Assembly: GCF_002288925.2 (NCBI RefSeq)
Contig: NW_022098050.1
Location: forward strand, 7,081,361 to 7,145,360
Direction: 5' to 3'
Source: Delphinapterus leucas
Lineage: Eukaryota > Chordata > Mammalia > Artiodactyla > Monodontidae
DNA: 64,000 nt
The position numbers were made by a program, and so were the translations under genes. The notes under the pieces were generated by a model that saw nothing but the letters and a program-made list of their open reading frames with translations, was not told where the DNA came from and made no database searches. This document shows, in pieces, positions 1 to 10,559 of this stretch (the stretch's first letter is position 1; each line of letters begins with the position of its first letter).

Positions 1-1340
1 GGACCCCTATAATGCAAATGTTGTTGCGTTTAATGTTGTCCCAGAGGTCTCTTAGGCCGTGTTCATTTCTTTTCATTTTTTTTTCTTTATTCTATTACGC
101 AGCAGTGAATTCCACCATTCTGTCTTCCAGGTCACTTATCCGTTCTTCTGCCTTAGTTATTGTGCTATTGATTCCTTCTAGTGTAGTTTTCATTTCAGTT
201 ATTGTATTGTTCATCTCTGTTTGTTTGTTCTTTCATTCTTCTAAGTCATTTTTAAACATTTCTTGTATCTTCTTGATCTTTGCCTCCATTCTTTTTCCGA
301 GGTCCTGGGTCATCTTCACTATCATATTCTGAATTCTTTTTCTGGAAGGTTTCCTATCTCCACTTCATTTAGTTGTTTTTCTGGGGCTTTATCTTATCCC
401 TTCATCTGGTACATAGCCCTCTGCCTTTTCATCTTGTCTATCTTTCTGTGACTGTGGTTTTTGTTCCACAGGCTGCAGGACTGTAGTTCTTCTTGCTTCT
501 GCTCTCTGCCCTCTGGTGGATGAGGCTACCTAAGAGGCTTGTGCAAGGTTCCTGATGGGAGGGACTGGTGGTGGGTAGAGCTGACTGTTACTCTGGTGGG
601 CAGAGCTCAGTAAAACTTTAATCCAGTTGACTGCTGATGGGTGGGGCCGGGTTACCTCCCTGTTGGTTGCTTGGCCTGAGGCAACCCAACACTGGAGCCT
701 ACCTGGGCTCTTTGGTGGGGCTAATGGCAGACTCTGGGAGGGCTCATGCCAAGGAGTACTTCCCAGAACTTCTGCTGCCAGTGTCCTTGTCCTCACGGTG
801 AGCCACAGGCACCCCCCTGCCTCTGCAGGAGACCCCCCAACACTAGCAGGTAGGTCTGGTTCAGTCTCCTCTGGGGTCACTGCTCCTTCCCCTGGGTCCT
901 AGTGTGCACAGTACTTTGTGTGTGCCCTCCAAGAGTGGAGTGTCTGTTTCCCCCAGTCCTGTCAAATTCCTGCAATCAAATCCCGCTGGCCTTCAGAGTC
1001 TGATTCTCTAGGAATTCCACCTCCCGTTTCTGGACCCCCACGTTGGGAAGCCTGATGTGGGGCTGAGAACCTTCACTCCAGTGGGTGGATTTCTGTGGTT
1101 AAGTGTTCTCCAGGCTGTGAGTCACCCACCGACCAGTTGTGGGATTTGATTCTATTGTGATTGCGCCCCTCCTACCATCTCATTTTGGCTTCTCCTTTGT
1201 CTTTGGACTTGGGGTATCTTTTTTGGTGAGTTCCAGTGTCTTCCTGTAGATGACTGTCCAGCAGCTAGTTGTGATTCTGGTGTTCTCACAAGAGGGAGTG
1301 AGAGCATGTACTTCTACTCCGCTATCTTGGATCCGATTCC
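1..1340 (-). mobile_element. LINE-1 5' end: 5' UTR and start of ORF1
   Basis: Read on the minus strand, this begins near 1340 with the GC-rich L1 5' leader containing CCAAGATAGCGG and runs through a 5' UTR of about 0.9 kb. From about 450 down to 1 it enters ORF1, whose coiled-coil region is visible through heptad-like stretches such as ISDLEDRMVEF. The frame is broken by stops near 235 and 100, so no ORF1 protein can be made. The element leaves the window on the left, so its ORF2 and tail are not seen. Assignment to L1 is firm; the subfamily is not determined. Confidence 0.88.
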
Positions 1341-1345
1341 CCGCT

Positions 1346-1584
1346 GCTGTAAATTGTAGGTGAAGTCTCCAAATGCCCCTGATGGTCACAGGCAAAGACT
1401 GCTCTGTTCCTAGGAAACTGTGTACATGTGAGTAGCAGAAGGTAGTAATGGAGGGTGAGACTGAGTTGAAGTTTAGCTGTAAATAGAAATGTATTTTTCA
1501 GAGGAACCACTGCAAAATGAAATTGAAATTCTTCAGCAAAACAAAAACCCCAAACTTTCCTCAGGGCTCCTCCCCCCATTAGTC
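1346..1584. other. Unassigned non-coding sequence
   Basis: No repeat family, RNA gene or plausible exon was recognised here. The overlapping open frames are short and have no recognisable motif. Confidence 0.4.
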
Positions 1585-2065
1585 AGGCTTACCCTCAGCT
1601 GCCTATGCCAGAGCACCCAAAATAACGGATGGTAAAAAGATCAGAGCAAAAACATCAAAGTTCAAGGTCCATTTCTCTCTTTAGTAGGAGGCAGTTTTAC
1701 AAGATTATCACAGTCTTGGGCTCCTGGCAGCTTGATACTCAGCTATGCTCAACAGGTGGTCTTCACCAAGTTGGCTGCTCAAGCTCAAGTCATCACATCC
1801 ACCTTTCAGCTGGCAGAACAGTGGAAGGGTCAAAGAAGGGCTTATCCTTTCCCTATAAGGACCAATCCTGGAAGTTACTCAGGACTGTTCAGCTTACATC
1901 CCATTGGCGGGAAGACTTAGTCATGTGGTCACATCAGTGAGGCTGGGAAATGTTGTCTTTATTCTGGATGGCCCTATGCCCAGCTAAAAATAGAGGATTT
2001 GGTTACTAAGAAAGAAGAGGAGAATGGATATCAAGAGATAATTAACAGTCTCTGTCACACACTGC
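1585..2065 (-). mobile_element. Old LTR-like interspersed repeat
   Basis: The block with CATGTGGTCACATCAGTGAG and CTGGGAAATGTTGTCTTTAT, followed by CCCAGCTAAAAAT, resembles a mammalian interspersed LTR that I have seen only in reverse orientation. It ends near a CTCTGTCACAC motif. The class (LTR, probably MaLR-related) is inferred from this general organisation and not from intact ends, and the orientation is tentative. No internal viral coding sequence is present. Confidence 0.45.
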
Positions 2066-2817
2066 TTGTCTTTTATTAAGGGCAAAGCAAACAGACCTGC
2101 AGCAGGGATGGTCTTAGATTACAGGTTGTCTTTATGTTACAGAGGGAGGGAAAACCTATTGTCTTTCTTTGTCTCTCTCCGGGTCCTCTCCAAGTCCCCT
2201 CTCTACTGTCCTTCTTTCCCAGGCCCTGACCTCAAGGAGCAGCTGTGGGCCCAGACCACTTTGTAGGACTTATCAGGAAAAACTGTGAAAGTCTTTGAAA
2301 AAAAAAAAATCACCGTGTCTTGTCTAGTGTACCTTTCACGGTCATCTCCACAATTCATTGTCTTCAAGCTTCTTTACAACTCTGTAAGTTGTTGAAAACT
2401 GATAATAATGCAAATTACTTTTTCCATAGAAATGCAAATTAGTTGTGTCTAGTGTAATGCTATTGATTTTTGACTCATTTTGCATATATTTGTAATTTCA
2501 TTTCGGTGTTCCTTATCTGCCTATATATGTGTGGTGCTTTGAATTCTCCTTGGAACAGTTTGTAATGTCTTACAGGTTCCCTCATTAATTAATGAGTTAA
2601 ATAAAATCTTTGACATGTGTTCATTTTGTATCTGTAAGAGAGTCATGTTTATATATTCTTTGCAAAATTGTCCTTTAACAGATTCTCGGGCCTGGCTCTG
2701 GGCCTGGTGTTTTGTTATATTCTGATGTTCTTAATCCTCTTCACCCCCACCAAACCTAATCCCTCAGGGTCTTTCATGCACTCTATTGTGCTTTTAGAAA
2801 ACAAATTGAAATACTTT
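2066..2817. other. Unassigned non-coding sequence
   Basis: This AT-rich stretch has no recognisable repeat core. It contains two GCAAATTA octamer-like motifs near 2411 and 2433. No coding potential is apparent: the frames are short and not protein-like. Confidence 0.4.
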
Positions 2818-3055
2818 ATCAATAATAATAGTAATGGCAACATCATTTACTGAGTGCTAATTTGCCAGACACAGTAAACACCCGACCCATTCACCCTTCC
2901 TAACCTCACCCTGTTGAAATGGATGTGATGAAACTCAGTCTGAAAACTGAGGTTTGGAGTGGTTCAAAAATCTTTCCCAAATTCGCATATCTGGAGAATG
3001 GCAGAGACTGGATCTGAGCTCAGGTCCAATTCCCAACACAGTATCTATTTTCCAG
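2818..3055 (-). mobile_element. MIR SINE
   Basis: The segment follows the reverse complement of the MIR consensus. It opens with a version of ATTTACTGAGTGCT, then a diverged middle with GAAAACTGAGGTTTGGAG, and ends with a version of the tRNA-like head (TCTGAGCTCAGGTCCAA). It is strongly diverged, as expected for this ancient tRNA-derived family. Confidence 0.72.
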
Positions 3056-3130
3056 TTTTCTGAGCTCAAAGCTTAATGGCCTGTCCTGGCCAGGATGCTA
3101 TTCCTTTTAGGGACATTCACAGAGAATTTT

Positions 3131-4147
3131 TTTTTAACATCTTTATTGGGGTATAATTGCTTTACAATGTTGTGTTAGTTTCTGCTGTATAACAAAGTGA
3201 ATCAGCTATATGTATACATATATCCCCATATACCTTCCCTCTTGTGCCTCCCTCCCACCCTCCCTATCCCACCCCTCTAGGTGAACACAAAGCACCGAGC
3301 TGATCTCCCTGTGCTATGCAGCTGCTTCCCACTAGCCATCCATTTTACATTTGGTAGTGTGTATATGTCAATGCTACTTTCTCATTTCATCCCAGCTTCC
3401 CCTTCACCCCTGTGTCCTCAAGTCCATTCTCTACGTCTGCGTCTTTATTCCTGCCCTGCCACTAGGTTCATCACTACCGTTCTTTTTAGATTCCATATAT
3501 ATGCGTTAGCATACGGTATTTGTTTTTCTCTTTCTGACTTACTTCACTCTGTATGACAGACTCTATGTCCATCCACCTCATTACAAATAACTCAATTTCG
3601 TTCCTTTTTATGGCTGAGTAATATTCCATTGTATATATCTGCCACATCTTCTTTATCCATTCATCTGTCGATGGACATTTACGTTGCTTCCATGTCCTGG
3701 TTATTGTAAATAGTGCTGCAGTGAACATTGTGGTACCTGTCTCTTTTTGAATTATGGTTTTCTCAGGGTATATGCCCAGCAGTGGGATTGCTGGGTCATA
3801 TGGTAGTTCTATTTTTAGATTTTTAAGGAACGTCCATACTGTTCTCCATAGTGGCTGTATCAATTTACATTCCCACCAACAGTGCAGGAGGGTACCCTTT
3901 TCTCCACACCCTCTCCAGCATTTGTTGATTCTAGATTTTTTGATGATGGCCATTCTGACCAGTGTGAGGTGATACCTCACTGTGATTTTGATTTGCATTT
4001 CTCTAATGATTAGTGATGTTGAGCATCCCTTCATGTGTTTGTTGGCAATCTGTATATCTTCTTTGGAGAAATGTCTACTTAGGTCTTCTGCCCATTTTTG
4101 GATTGGGTTGTTTGTTTTTTTTGATAATGAGCTGCATGAGCTGCTTA
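3131..4147 (-). mobile_element. LINE-1, 3' segment of a 5'-inverted insertion
   Basis: Read on the minus strand this is the end of L1 ORF2, the 3' UTR and a short A-tail. The 3' end (AACATCTTTATTGGGGTATA on the plus strand) is the typical cetartiodactyl L1 terminus. The companion segment at 4148-4918 is the upstream part of ORF2 in opposite orientation. An 11-bp duplication CAGAGAATTTT lies outside both pieces at 3120-3130 and 4919-4929, so both arrived as one insertion. At the outer and inner break points the two pieces share about 8 nt of L1 sequence (AGCRGCTC), as expected for twin priming. Confidence 0.93.
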
Positions 4148-4157
4148 GATATACCAC
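3486..4157 (-). pseudogene. L1 ORF2p C-terminal open frame (223 aa)
   Basis: This is the longest open frame of the window. It encodes the carboxy end of L1 ORF2p, including the cysteine-histidine motif C-x3-C-x7-H-x4-C seen in [18 protein letters not shown] at about residues 81-98, and the conserved [15 protein letters not shown] block. The reverse transcriptase and endonuclease domains are missing. The first four residues (MVYL) come from the inverted segment across the junction near 4147, so the start codon is an accident of the rearrangement. No function in the host is expected. Confidence 0.85.
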
Positions 4158-4918
4158 GTTCTTGGATTGGAAGAATCAATATTGTGAAAATGACTCTACT
4201 ACCCAAAGCAATCTACAGATTCAGTGCAACCCCTATCAAGCTACCAATGGCATTTTTCAGAGAACTGAACAAAAAATTTCACAATTTTTATGGAAACACA
4301 AAAGACCCTGAATAGCCAAAGCAATCTTGAGAAAGAAAAACGGAGCTGGAGGAATCAGGCTCCCTGACTTCAGACTATAGTACAAAGCTACAGTCATCAG
4401 GACAGTATGGTAGTGGCACAAAAACAGAAATACAGATCAATGGAACAGGATAGAAAGCCCAGAGATAAACCCAAGCACATATGGTCACCTTATCTTTGAT
4501 AAAGGAGGCAAGAATATACAATGGAGAAAAGATAGCCTCTTCAGTAAGTGGTGCTGGGAAAACTGGACAGCTACATATGAAAGAATGAAATTAGAACACT
4601 TCCTAACACCATACACAAAAATAAACTCAAAGTAGATTAAAGACCTAAATGTAAGGCCAGATACTATAAAACTCTTAGAGGAGAACATAGGCAGAACACT
4701 CTATGACATAAGTTACAGCAAGATCGTTTTTGACCCACCTCCTAGAGAAATGGAAATAAAAACAAAAATAAACAAATGGGACCTAATGAAACTTCCAAGC
4801 TTTTGGACAGCAAAGGAAACCATAAACAAGATGAAAAGACAACCCTCAGAATGGGAGAAAATATTTGCAAATGAAGCAACTCACAAAGGATTAATCTCCA
4901 AAATATACCAGCGGCTCG
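4148..4918 (+). mobile_element. LINE-1, inverted 5' segment of the same insertion
   Basis: Plus-strand L1 ORF2 sequence starting at GATATACCACGTTCTTGGAT and ending at ATATACCAGCGGCTCG. In normal L1 order this segment lies immediately upstream of the 3131-4147 segment, so only its orientation is changed. In-frame stops (for example in AAAGTAGATTAAAG near 4631) show that it is inactive. Right flank is the second copy of the 11-bp target duplication. Confidence 0.92.
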
Positions 4919-4929
4919 CAGAGAATTTT

Positions 4930-5349
4930 GAGACACAAACTTTAACCCCAAAAGATGAATCCTTATTTGTGGGATTTCCGACTTTTTGGTGCTGTTGGTG
5001 TGAGATACTTCCTCAGGGGGCAACTTCAATCGTCATGCAAATTGTTCCTTGCCCATTTAGCTTATGAGTCTAGCTGGCTCTGCTCTGTGAACAGTGACTA
5101 TTGGGGGATGGTGGAAAGAGCTCTGGGGGTTGGAGACCCAGCTTTAGTCACATCTCTCCTAACAACTAGCTATGGGACATACAAAAATAGGGCCAGGAAG
5201 GTCTTCGTTGCTCACTACTCATCTAATTGATGAAGAAACTGAGGGCCAAAGAAATGGCTCTGAGTTTCAGAGGATCTGCTTGCTAAGACAGCACATAGCA
5301 TGGAAAGGATTTAGAGGGCAATGATGAGGATGCAATGGAGAGAGCCAGG
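4930..5349. other. Mostly unassigned, faint MIR-like pieces
   Basis: A weak MIR-like stretch is visible around 5110-5180 (GTGGAAAGAGCTCTGGGGGT and ACAACTAGCTATGGGAC) and a reversed one around 5225-5270 (GATGAAGAAACTGAGGGCC). Neither is long enough for a firm call. No coding sequence was recognised. Confidence 0.35.
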
Positions 5350-5500
5350 GAAGTGGAAAGTGTCTGAGATTTGGACTTGGAGATCTGAGGGTTGAGGGCT
5401 AAGTCTGCTGTGTGATAATGAATATGTTACTTTGGCTCTTTTCACCCAAGGGGGTCTCATCTTTAAAATCAGGGATATAAGGTTTCCAGGATTTTTCTAG
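5350..5500 (+). mobile_element. MIR SINE fragment
   Basis: Diverged but ordered match to the MIR core in plus orientation: a GTGGAAAG start, a middle with CTGTGTGATAATG, and TCATCTTTAAAATCAGGGAT corresponding to the TCATCTGTAAAATGGGGAT core. Confidence 0.6.
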
Positions 5501-5599
5501 CACTAAAAATCTTTGATCCTCTGCAGTGAATGCATTGCAGAGTTTATTATTGTTAACTATAAATCTTATGACCTGTGATGAAAAGCCAGATATCTCCTT

Positions 5600-5755
5600 T
5601 GTTCCACCACCTAGTACTTTGAGTTTTCACATAATTACCTAATTTAATCCTTTTAACAATTTCTGAATTAACTCAGCAGAGTTTTCTATACATGTTTTAG
5701 AGGTGAAGAAACTGAGGCTAAGAGGGGTTCAGTAATCTACGCAAATGCCCTGTTT
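5600..5755 (-). mobile_element. MIR SINE fragment
   Basis: Reverse-orientation MIR core: TAATTTAATCCTTTTAACAA, then GAGGTGAAGAAACTGAGGCT and a diverged end. Old and truncated at both ends. Confidence 0.62.
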
Positions 5756-5959
5756 GGTTTCCAGGGCCCCTAGAGGTGGATTTTTGGAGGGAGAAGCTCC
5801 CGGACAAATTGTTATGTCAGAGGGCTTGGGGCCTTAGGGAAGTGCCAAGTCCTCAGCACTATGATGATAATGAAGCATGCTTCCTAAATGTGCTTTTTAG
5901 TAACTTGCAAGTTAATACATTTGAAAAAACTATTTGAAGGACTTCTCTGGCTAGGAAGG

Positions 5960-6165
5960 TAATAGTTGACTTCATCTCGAAATGACTTTAATAATACTGG
6001 CCTTGCAAGGATGTCGTGGGAACTAAATGAGATAATGCATGCAAGACATCTAGGATGCTGCAGGACACACGTTGGACACCCTCAAAGATTAGCTTTTAAG
6101 AGTTATTACTCTAAATTAGGTATTGCTCTTAATATTGTTGTTGTTGTGTTGTAGGTACTATTATT
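5960..6165 (+). mobile_element. MIR SINE 3' part
   Basis: Plus-orientation MIR: TCTCGAAATGACTTTAATAA, then GGATGTCGTGGGAACTAAAT and GAGATAATGCATGCAAGACA follow the core and tail in order. The tRNA-like head is missing. Confidence 0.65.
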
Positions 6166-6449
6166 CAGACATCTTAAAAGAGATCTGCTTGGGATACCTA
6201 TCAATGAGGCTGCCTTTGCCAACAGGCATTCAACTCCAACACTGGGTATCAATACAATAGCCCTATGAATATAACTCACTTATCTCTAATTTAAAATCAA
6301 ATAAAGCTCCTCTGGAGGAGAACAATCACCTAATAGCATAGGGAATACAAACACAGTGATGGACTTGGGCAAGAGGTGCATCTGTCTCTTTAATTTAAAC
6401 TGTTGGATTTGATGGAATGTTTTCAGCCTGCACGACTTCACAGAACCAT
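6166..6449. other. Unassigned non-coding sequence
   Basis: Nothing recognisable; no coding frame, no repeat ends. Confidence 0.35.
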
Positions 6450-6925
6450 AGAGTTTTTTTAAACTACTTTTCTTTTTTTAGCATAAAACTAATACATTCA
6501 CACAGTAAATATGTCAAGCAGAATATGACTTTGTAAAATGAAAACTGCTGTGTAGACTAGCTTTTTCTCTAACCCCCACCCCACCCTTCAGAAATAATCC
6601 TGTTAGCCATTTTTGGAATGCTTCTAAAAATTTTTGATGCACATATAAGTGTATTTATCTCTATATCTTCTTTGAAAAAAATACTAATAGGATCATATTA
6701 TTCCATACCTTGTTTTTTCTCTTAATAATGGATCATGAAGATTATTCTGTATCAGCTCATCTTTACACATTTTGTTCTTTTTAACAGTGATATAGTATTC
6801 CAGGTGTGAATATACCATAATTTATTTAATCTGTCCCTTCCTGATGGTTACCTAGGTTACTTCCTCCTTTTCTTCAAGTACAAACCATACAGCAATGAAT
6901 AGCCCTATAATGTATTTGCATGGTT
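6450..6925 (-). mobile_element. Old LINE-1 3' end (L1M class)
   Basis: In minus orientation this shows the old L1 3' UTR pattern that on the plus strand reads as CAGTGATATAGTATTCCAGG followed by ATACCATAATTTATTTAATC and ends near CAGCAATGAATAGCC. Divergence is high, fitting a eutherian-age L1M subfamily. Both ends are ragged and no duplication is visible. Confidence 0.68.
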
Positions 6926-7444
6926 GTGGGAGTATCACTAGGGTTGTGTGTGGACTCATATTGGGCTGCCAGTCATTAAGGGATGGGTGGGGAGCTTGAA
7001 GGTGCCCAAAAGACCAACTGTGACTCTTTACCACAATGTTTATACAAAAGCAGTAACTAATGGAGAGAATACTAAAGATCACTTTACCCATCTTATTAAC
7101 AGGCAAATATTTATCAGGCTCTTCCCCAAATGGACTATCTCATTAAATCAGTATGGGTCACAACATTACAGTAAAACAAAAGAAGGGATTTGAAAGGGCT
7201 CTTGTAAAGTCAAAAGTGCTACACACGTGCCAGTTCTGTTCTGATCAGCATTATGGTACTGGTTACTAGGGTGTTCCATTGAGGTGGGGCTCATCGAGAC
7301 CCAAAGCCAAGTCCTCTCTACTCCATTCCTCTCCCTCAACCTTCACATCAATCATTTATTGAATATGCTCAGTTTCTCCTTCACAGTTGGTCCAGTTCCT
7401 TCCATACCGTTCTCCCTCTTACTATTTTCTTTCAACAGGCCATC
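6926..7444. other. Unassigned non-coding sequence
   Basis: No family was recognised. The open frames on both strands here are 60-85 codons with no detectable motif. Confidence 0.35.
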
Positions 7445-7700
7445 ACCTCTGGCAATAGGGAAGCCCTTACTATGTGCTAGGCATTGTGTTAAGTCTTATG
7501 TACATTTTCTCCTGTAATGCTCTCAACATCTCAGTGAGGTAGGCGCCACATTCTCCCTTTTATAGGATGAGGATGAGGAAACGGAGGCTCAGATAGGTTA
7601 GGTGACATGTCCAAGATCACACAGCCTGTATTTGGTGACCTAGGATTCAAACCTAGATCTAATGAACCCCAAAGGCTATGCCTTTACTCCTGCCTGCAAA
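7445..7700 (-). mobile_element. MIR SINE
   Basis: Well preserved reverse MIR: TACTATGTGCTAGGCATTGT, GGATGAGGAAACGGAGGCTC, then CCAAGATCACACAGCC and a diverged head ending near 7700. Confidence 0.8.
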
Positions 7701-7934
7701 CTGGTTTCTGTTAAGACTCATTTTTCCCTCTGTAGTTAATTCTGCAGGCCACAGCTAGATTAGGCTCCTTAAAATATAACTTAACTATAACACTTTGATA
7801 CCCAAAAGCCTACAAAGACCTACTTCCCAAAGATTTGTTAAGCTTCTCAATGAAACCGGAATGTTAACCTTTGAGCTCAGAACCCTACTTACATTTCCAG
7901 GAAAACTGTCTATGTGTGTTTGCCCCTCTGTAGT

Positions 7935-8205
7935 CACAGGGGAAAGAGTTTATGCGGGGGAGTCAGCTGACCTGAGCTCCCGCCCCTACTCTACCACTTA
8001 TTAGCTGTATATGACCTTGGGCAAGTGAGGTAACCCCTCTATACCTCCGTTTCCTCATAAGTATGTTATGGAGATAACATACTTATATTATGTCGAATTC
8101 TTACAACAGTTATGTAAAGGGCCAGGGGGCTATTTTTTATTACGTGTGTTCTGTACCTAGCCCAGTACTCTGCCCTTAGTGGGTATCAATGACAGCTACT
8201 TGAAA
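7935..8205 (+). mobile_element. MIR SINE
   Basis: Plus-orientation MIR with the tRNA-like head (AGTCAGCTGACCTGAGCTCC), CTTATTAGCTGTATATGACC, the core CTCCGTTTCCTCATAAGTAT and the 3' part ending at GTGGGTATCAATGACAGC. A small inverted repeat AGTATGTTATGGAGATAACA at 8060-8086 lies inside it. Confidence 0.78.
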
Positions 8206-8652
8206 GAGGGGATTGAATGAAAGGTTTGTTAAGCTGGGCAAGGCAGACTTTGGCAAGGGACCAGCTTGAGAATAGGGGGATGATGTGTATTTGTCTGCTA
8301 GAGGGGTTGTGGTGAGGAGAAAGATGTGAAAAAGAGGGGAGTCCCCAAGAAAACAAATTTTTGAACAGAAAATCTGTTAAGGCATGTGCCTTACCCCCAA
8401 TGGAGAGGCAGGAAAGTCTAAGAAAAAGACATTGAAGTACTACCTATCTTCTCCTTTCCATCAGACGGTACTTGGGCTGATTTCTTTGTACTGATCAGGT
8501 GAGTGAAGTGAGACACAATCTACATTCTACAATCCCCATGACATAGAAAATGCACGGCTGAAGTCTTAACATTACAGAGTATTAGAGTTTGACATCCTCA
8601 AAAGGGAAGATGTATTAAAGATATGCTACTATTTAGAGGATTTTGATTGGTG
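8206..8652. other. Unassigned non-coding sequence
   Basis: No repeat or gene recognised. It is the left flank of the inverted duplicate arm that begins at 8653, and it shares no similarity with the flank of the other arm. Confidence 0.35.
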
Positions 8653-8997
8653 TTCACTGTAGTTTCTTTGCATTCTCTGACGACCCTTATTTGCTCACCC
8701 CAGAACATGTTTATTGTAGTTTTAGACTGACCATTTTATTTTTTTTTAATTTTATTTATTTATTTTTTATTTTTTTAACATCTTTATTGGAGTATAATTG
8801 CTTTACAATGGTGTGTTAGTTTCCGCTTTATAACAAAGTGAATCAGTTACACATATACATATGTTCCCATGTCTCTTCCCTAGACTGACCATTTTAAAGT
8901 CACCTGATTGGGCATCTGATGCTTCACGAGAGTGGAGGAACAAAACGAAACAACCTCTGGGAAACACGTTCCCACTAATGTGGAATTGGTAAGTGTT
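8653..8997 (+). repeat. Inverted duplicate, arm A (split by an L1)
   Basis: After removal of the L1 at 8739-8880 and one copy of its 16-bp duplication, this arm is 187 bp long and matches the reverse complement of 11239-11425 with seven mismatches (about 96%). Similarity stops abruptly at both ends. It is not recognised as a known repeat. The arms are 2.24 kb apart. Confidence 0.9.
8739..8880 (-). mobile_element. Short 5'-truncated LINE-1 insertion
   Basis: Only the L1 3' terminus is present (AACATCTTTATTGGAGTATA through AACAAAGTGAATCAGTTACA on the plus strand), preceded by a long A/T-rich tail at 8739-8778. A perfect 16-bp duplication TAGACTGACCATTTTA flanks it at 8723-8738 and 8881-8896. 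The uninterrupted target is preserved in the inverted copy near 11340, which gives a direct empty-site comparison. Confidence 0.95.
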
Positions 8998-9732
8998 CTT
9001 TGTGTTATTATTTCACAGCTGGGTCAGTTCAATGTTTGCACAAGTTGAAGTTTCTCTACATTGCTCTTTTAGTTTTTTGACTCTGGGGGTCACAGTGTCA
9101 ATAAAATGGAGCCAGAGGCAGTGTGGCCTAGAGAAAAAAACGTAAGGAATAAAACAAAGAAAAGTAAGAGTGATAATAAAATATATAAGTATGTTCAAAT
9201 TCAAATGGTATTTTAGAAATAAGTAGATTTAAGCATATGAGGAATAAAACAGATTTGTGCAGAAAAGCAGAAGTACAAAAATAGTGAAGAAATAGGTCTG
9301 TTCATTTAACACCCGTTGGTGTAAATGTTTGGTTATCTTACATAATTTAGACACAAAAGCACATTTTATTCAATCTCTAAAGAAAACCAAATGGCGTTAG
9401 GGTTTTCCCCAAGGTAGGACTTAAAGGGCATCAAAGGAGTTGGCCCAGGACTTATCTCCAGAGAATAACAAGAAGGTCCCACTGTGTGTATGTGTGTGGG
9501 GGGGAGAAAATGAGAGGAGTATAGACCACTCCAGGGGGGTGATGGTGGAAACCTGGGTGGAGTCAAGACAGGAAAAAAAAGAGGGGGTTTTTGTTTTGTT
9601 TGTGTATGCATATGTAATATATGCCTGGGTTTTTTAGAGAATCTGGGGGGTTCTGTAAAAGTAGTGTTTCTCTAATTTATAAATAATTGGATGTTAGCAG
9701 TTTTGCATTTCTTCTACTTCTCTCTCTATATG
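8998..9732. other. Unassigned non-coding sequence
   Basis: AT-rich with a G-rich patch at 9485-9510 (GTGTGTGGGGGGGAG) and purine-rich stretches near 9570. No family or exon recognised. Confidence 0.35.
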
Positions 9733-10192
9733 CAATGGATCTCTCAACTTTAGCTGCGTATTAGAATCAAGCTGTGACAAAGTGAGAGAGTGGCATGGAC
9801 GTATATACACTACCAAACGTAAAATAGATAGCTCGTGGGAAGTACCCGCATAGCACAGGGAGATCAGCTAGGTGGTTTGTGACCGCCTAGAGGGTTGGGA
9901 TAGGGAGGGTGGGAGGAAAGGAGATGCAAGAGGGAAGAGATATGGGAACATATGTATATGTATAACTGATTCACTTTGTTATAAAACAGAAACTAACACG
10001 CCATTGTAAAGCAATTATACTCCAATAAAGATGTTAAAAAAAAAAGAATCACTTGGGGAAGTTTTATAAAATACTTTGCCTTACTATAGACCAATTAAGT
10101 CAGAAATTCTGGGAGGTGGAACCTGGGCATCCAGGTTTAATTTTTTTTAAGTTTCCCAAGTGATTCTGATGCACAGTGAAAGTTAACCATTG
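9733..10192. mobile_element. hAT-type (MER5/MER20-like) DNA transposon split by an L1
   Basis: The outer pieces are 9733-9769 and 10052-10192. The left end CAATGGATCTCTCAACTTT and the reverse complement of the right end (CAATGGTTAACTTTC) are versions of the CAGTGGTTCTCAA terminal repeats of Charlie-derived non-autonomous hAT elements. The middle contains TTAGAATCACTTGGGG once the L1 is removed and the mirrored CCCAAGTGATTCTGATG near the right end. It has no coding capacity. No 8-bp target duplication survives. Confidence 0.75.
9770..10044 (+). mobile_element. LINE-1 3' end, 5'-truncated
   Basis: 275 bp of L1 3' UTR in plus orientation from GACAAAGTGAGAGAGTGGCA to CAATAAAGATGTTAAAAAAA, with AATAAA polyadenylation signal at 10024-10029. 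A 7-bp duplication AGAATCA flanks it at 9763-9769 and 10045-10051. It lies inside the older hAT element, so insertion order is hAT first, L1 second. Confidence 0.92.
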
Positions 10193-10294
10193 GCCCAGAA
10201 GTACTGCTTTAAGTGCAGGGCTTGTAACTTCAATTAGGATTGTAGCCAGCAACCTACTTCTGGAATTTAAGGGTTCTTGGTGGCCATAAAGACG

Positions 10295-10535
10295 CAGTAC
10301 AGCCTTTATATTGCAACAGTGTATGGGTTTTGGTGACCCAAGTAGAAATCCTGCTTCTATCTCTTACTACAGGTGAGGTCTTGAGCAAGTTGCATGCTTA
10401 TCTGAACTTCAGTTGTTGCACTTGTAAATTGCAGATAACATCCACTTAATGTCACTGAGAGGATTACGCGAGGGAAAGCATACATTAAAAAGTTATCTGG
10501 TACAAGTCACCATTTATTCAACATTTTCCACTTGT
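10295..10535 (+). mobile_element. MIR SINE
   Basis: Plus-orientation MIR: GTATGGGTTTTGGTGACCCA corresponds to the tRNA-like head, GGTGAGGTCTTGAGCAAGTT to the TGACCTTGGGCAAGTT box, and TGAGAGGATTACGCGAGGGA to the 3' core. Confidence 0.7.
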
Positions 10536-10559
10536 TCATTAGACTCTGCCCCATCAAAA

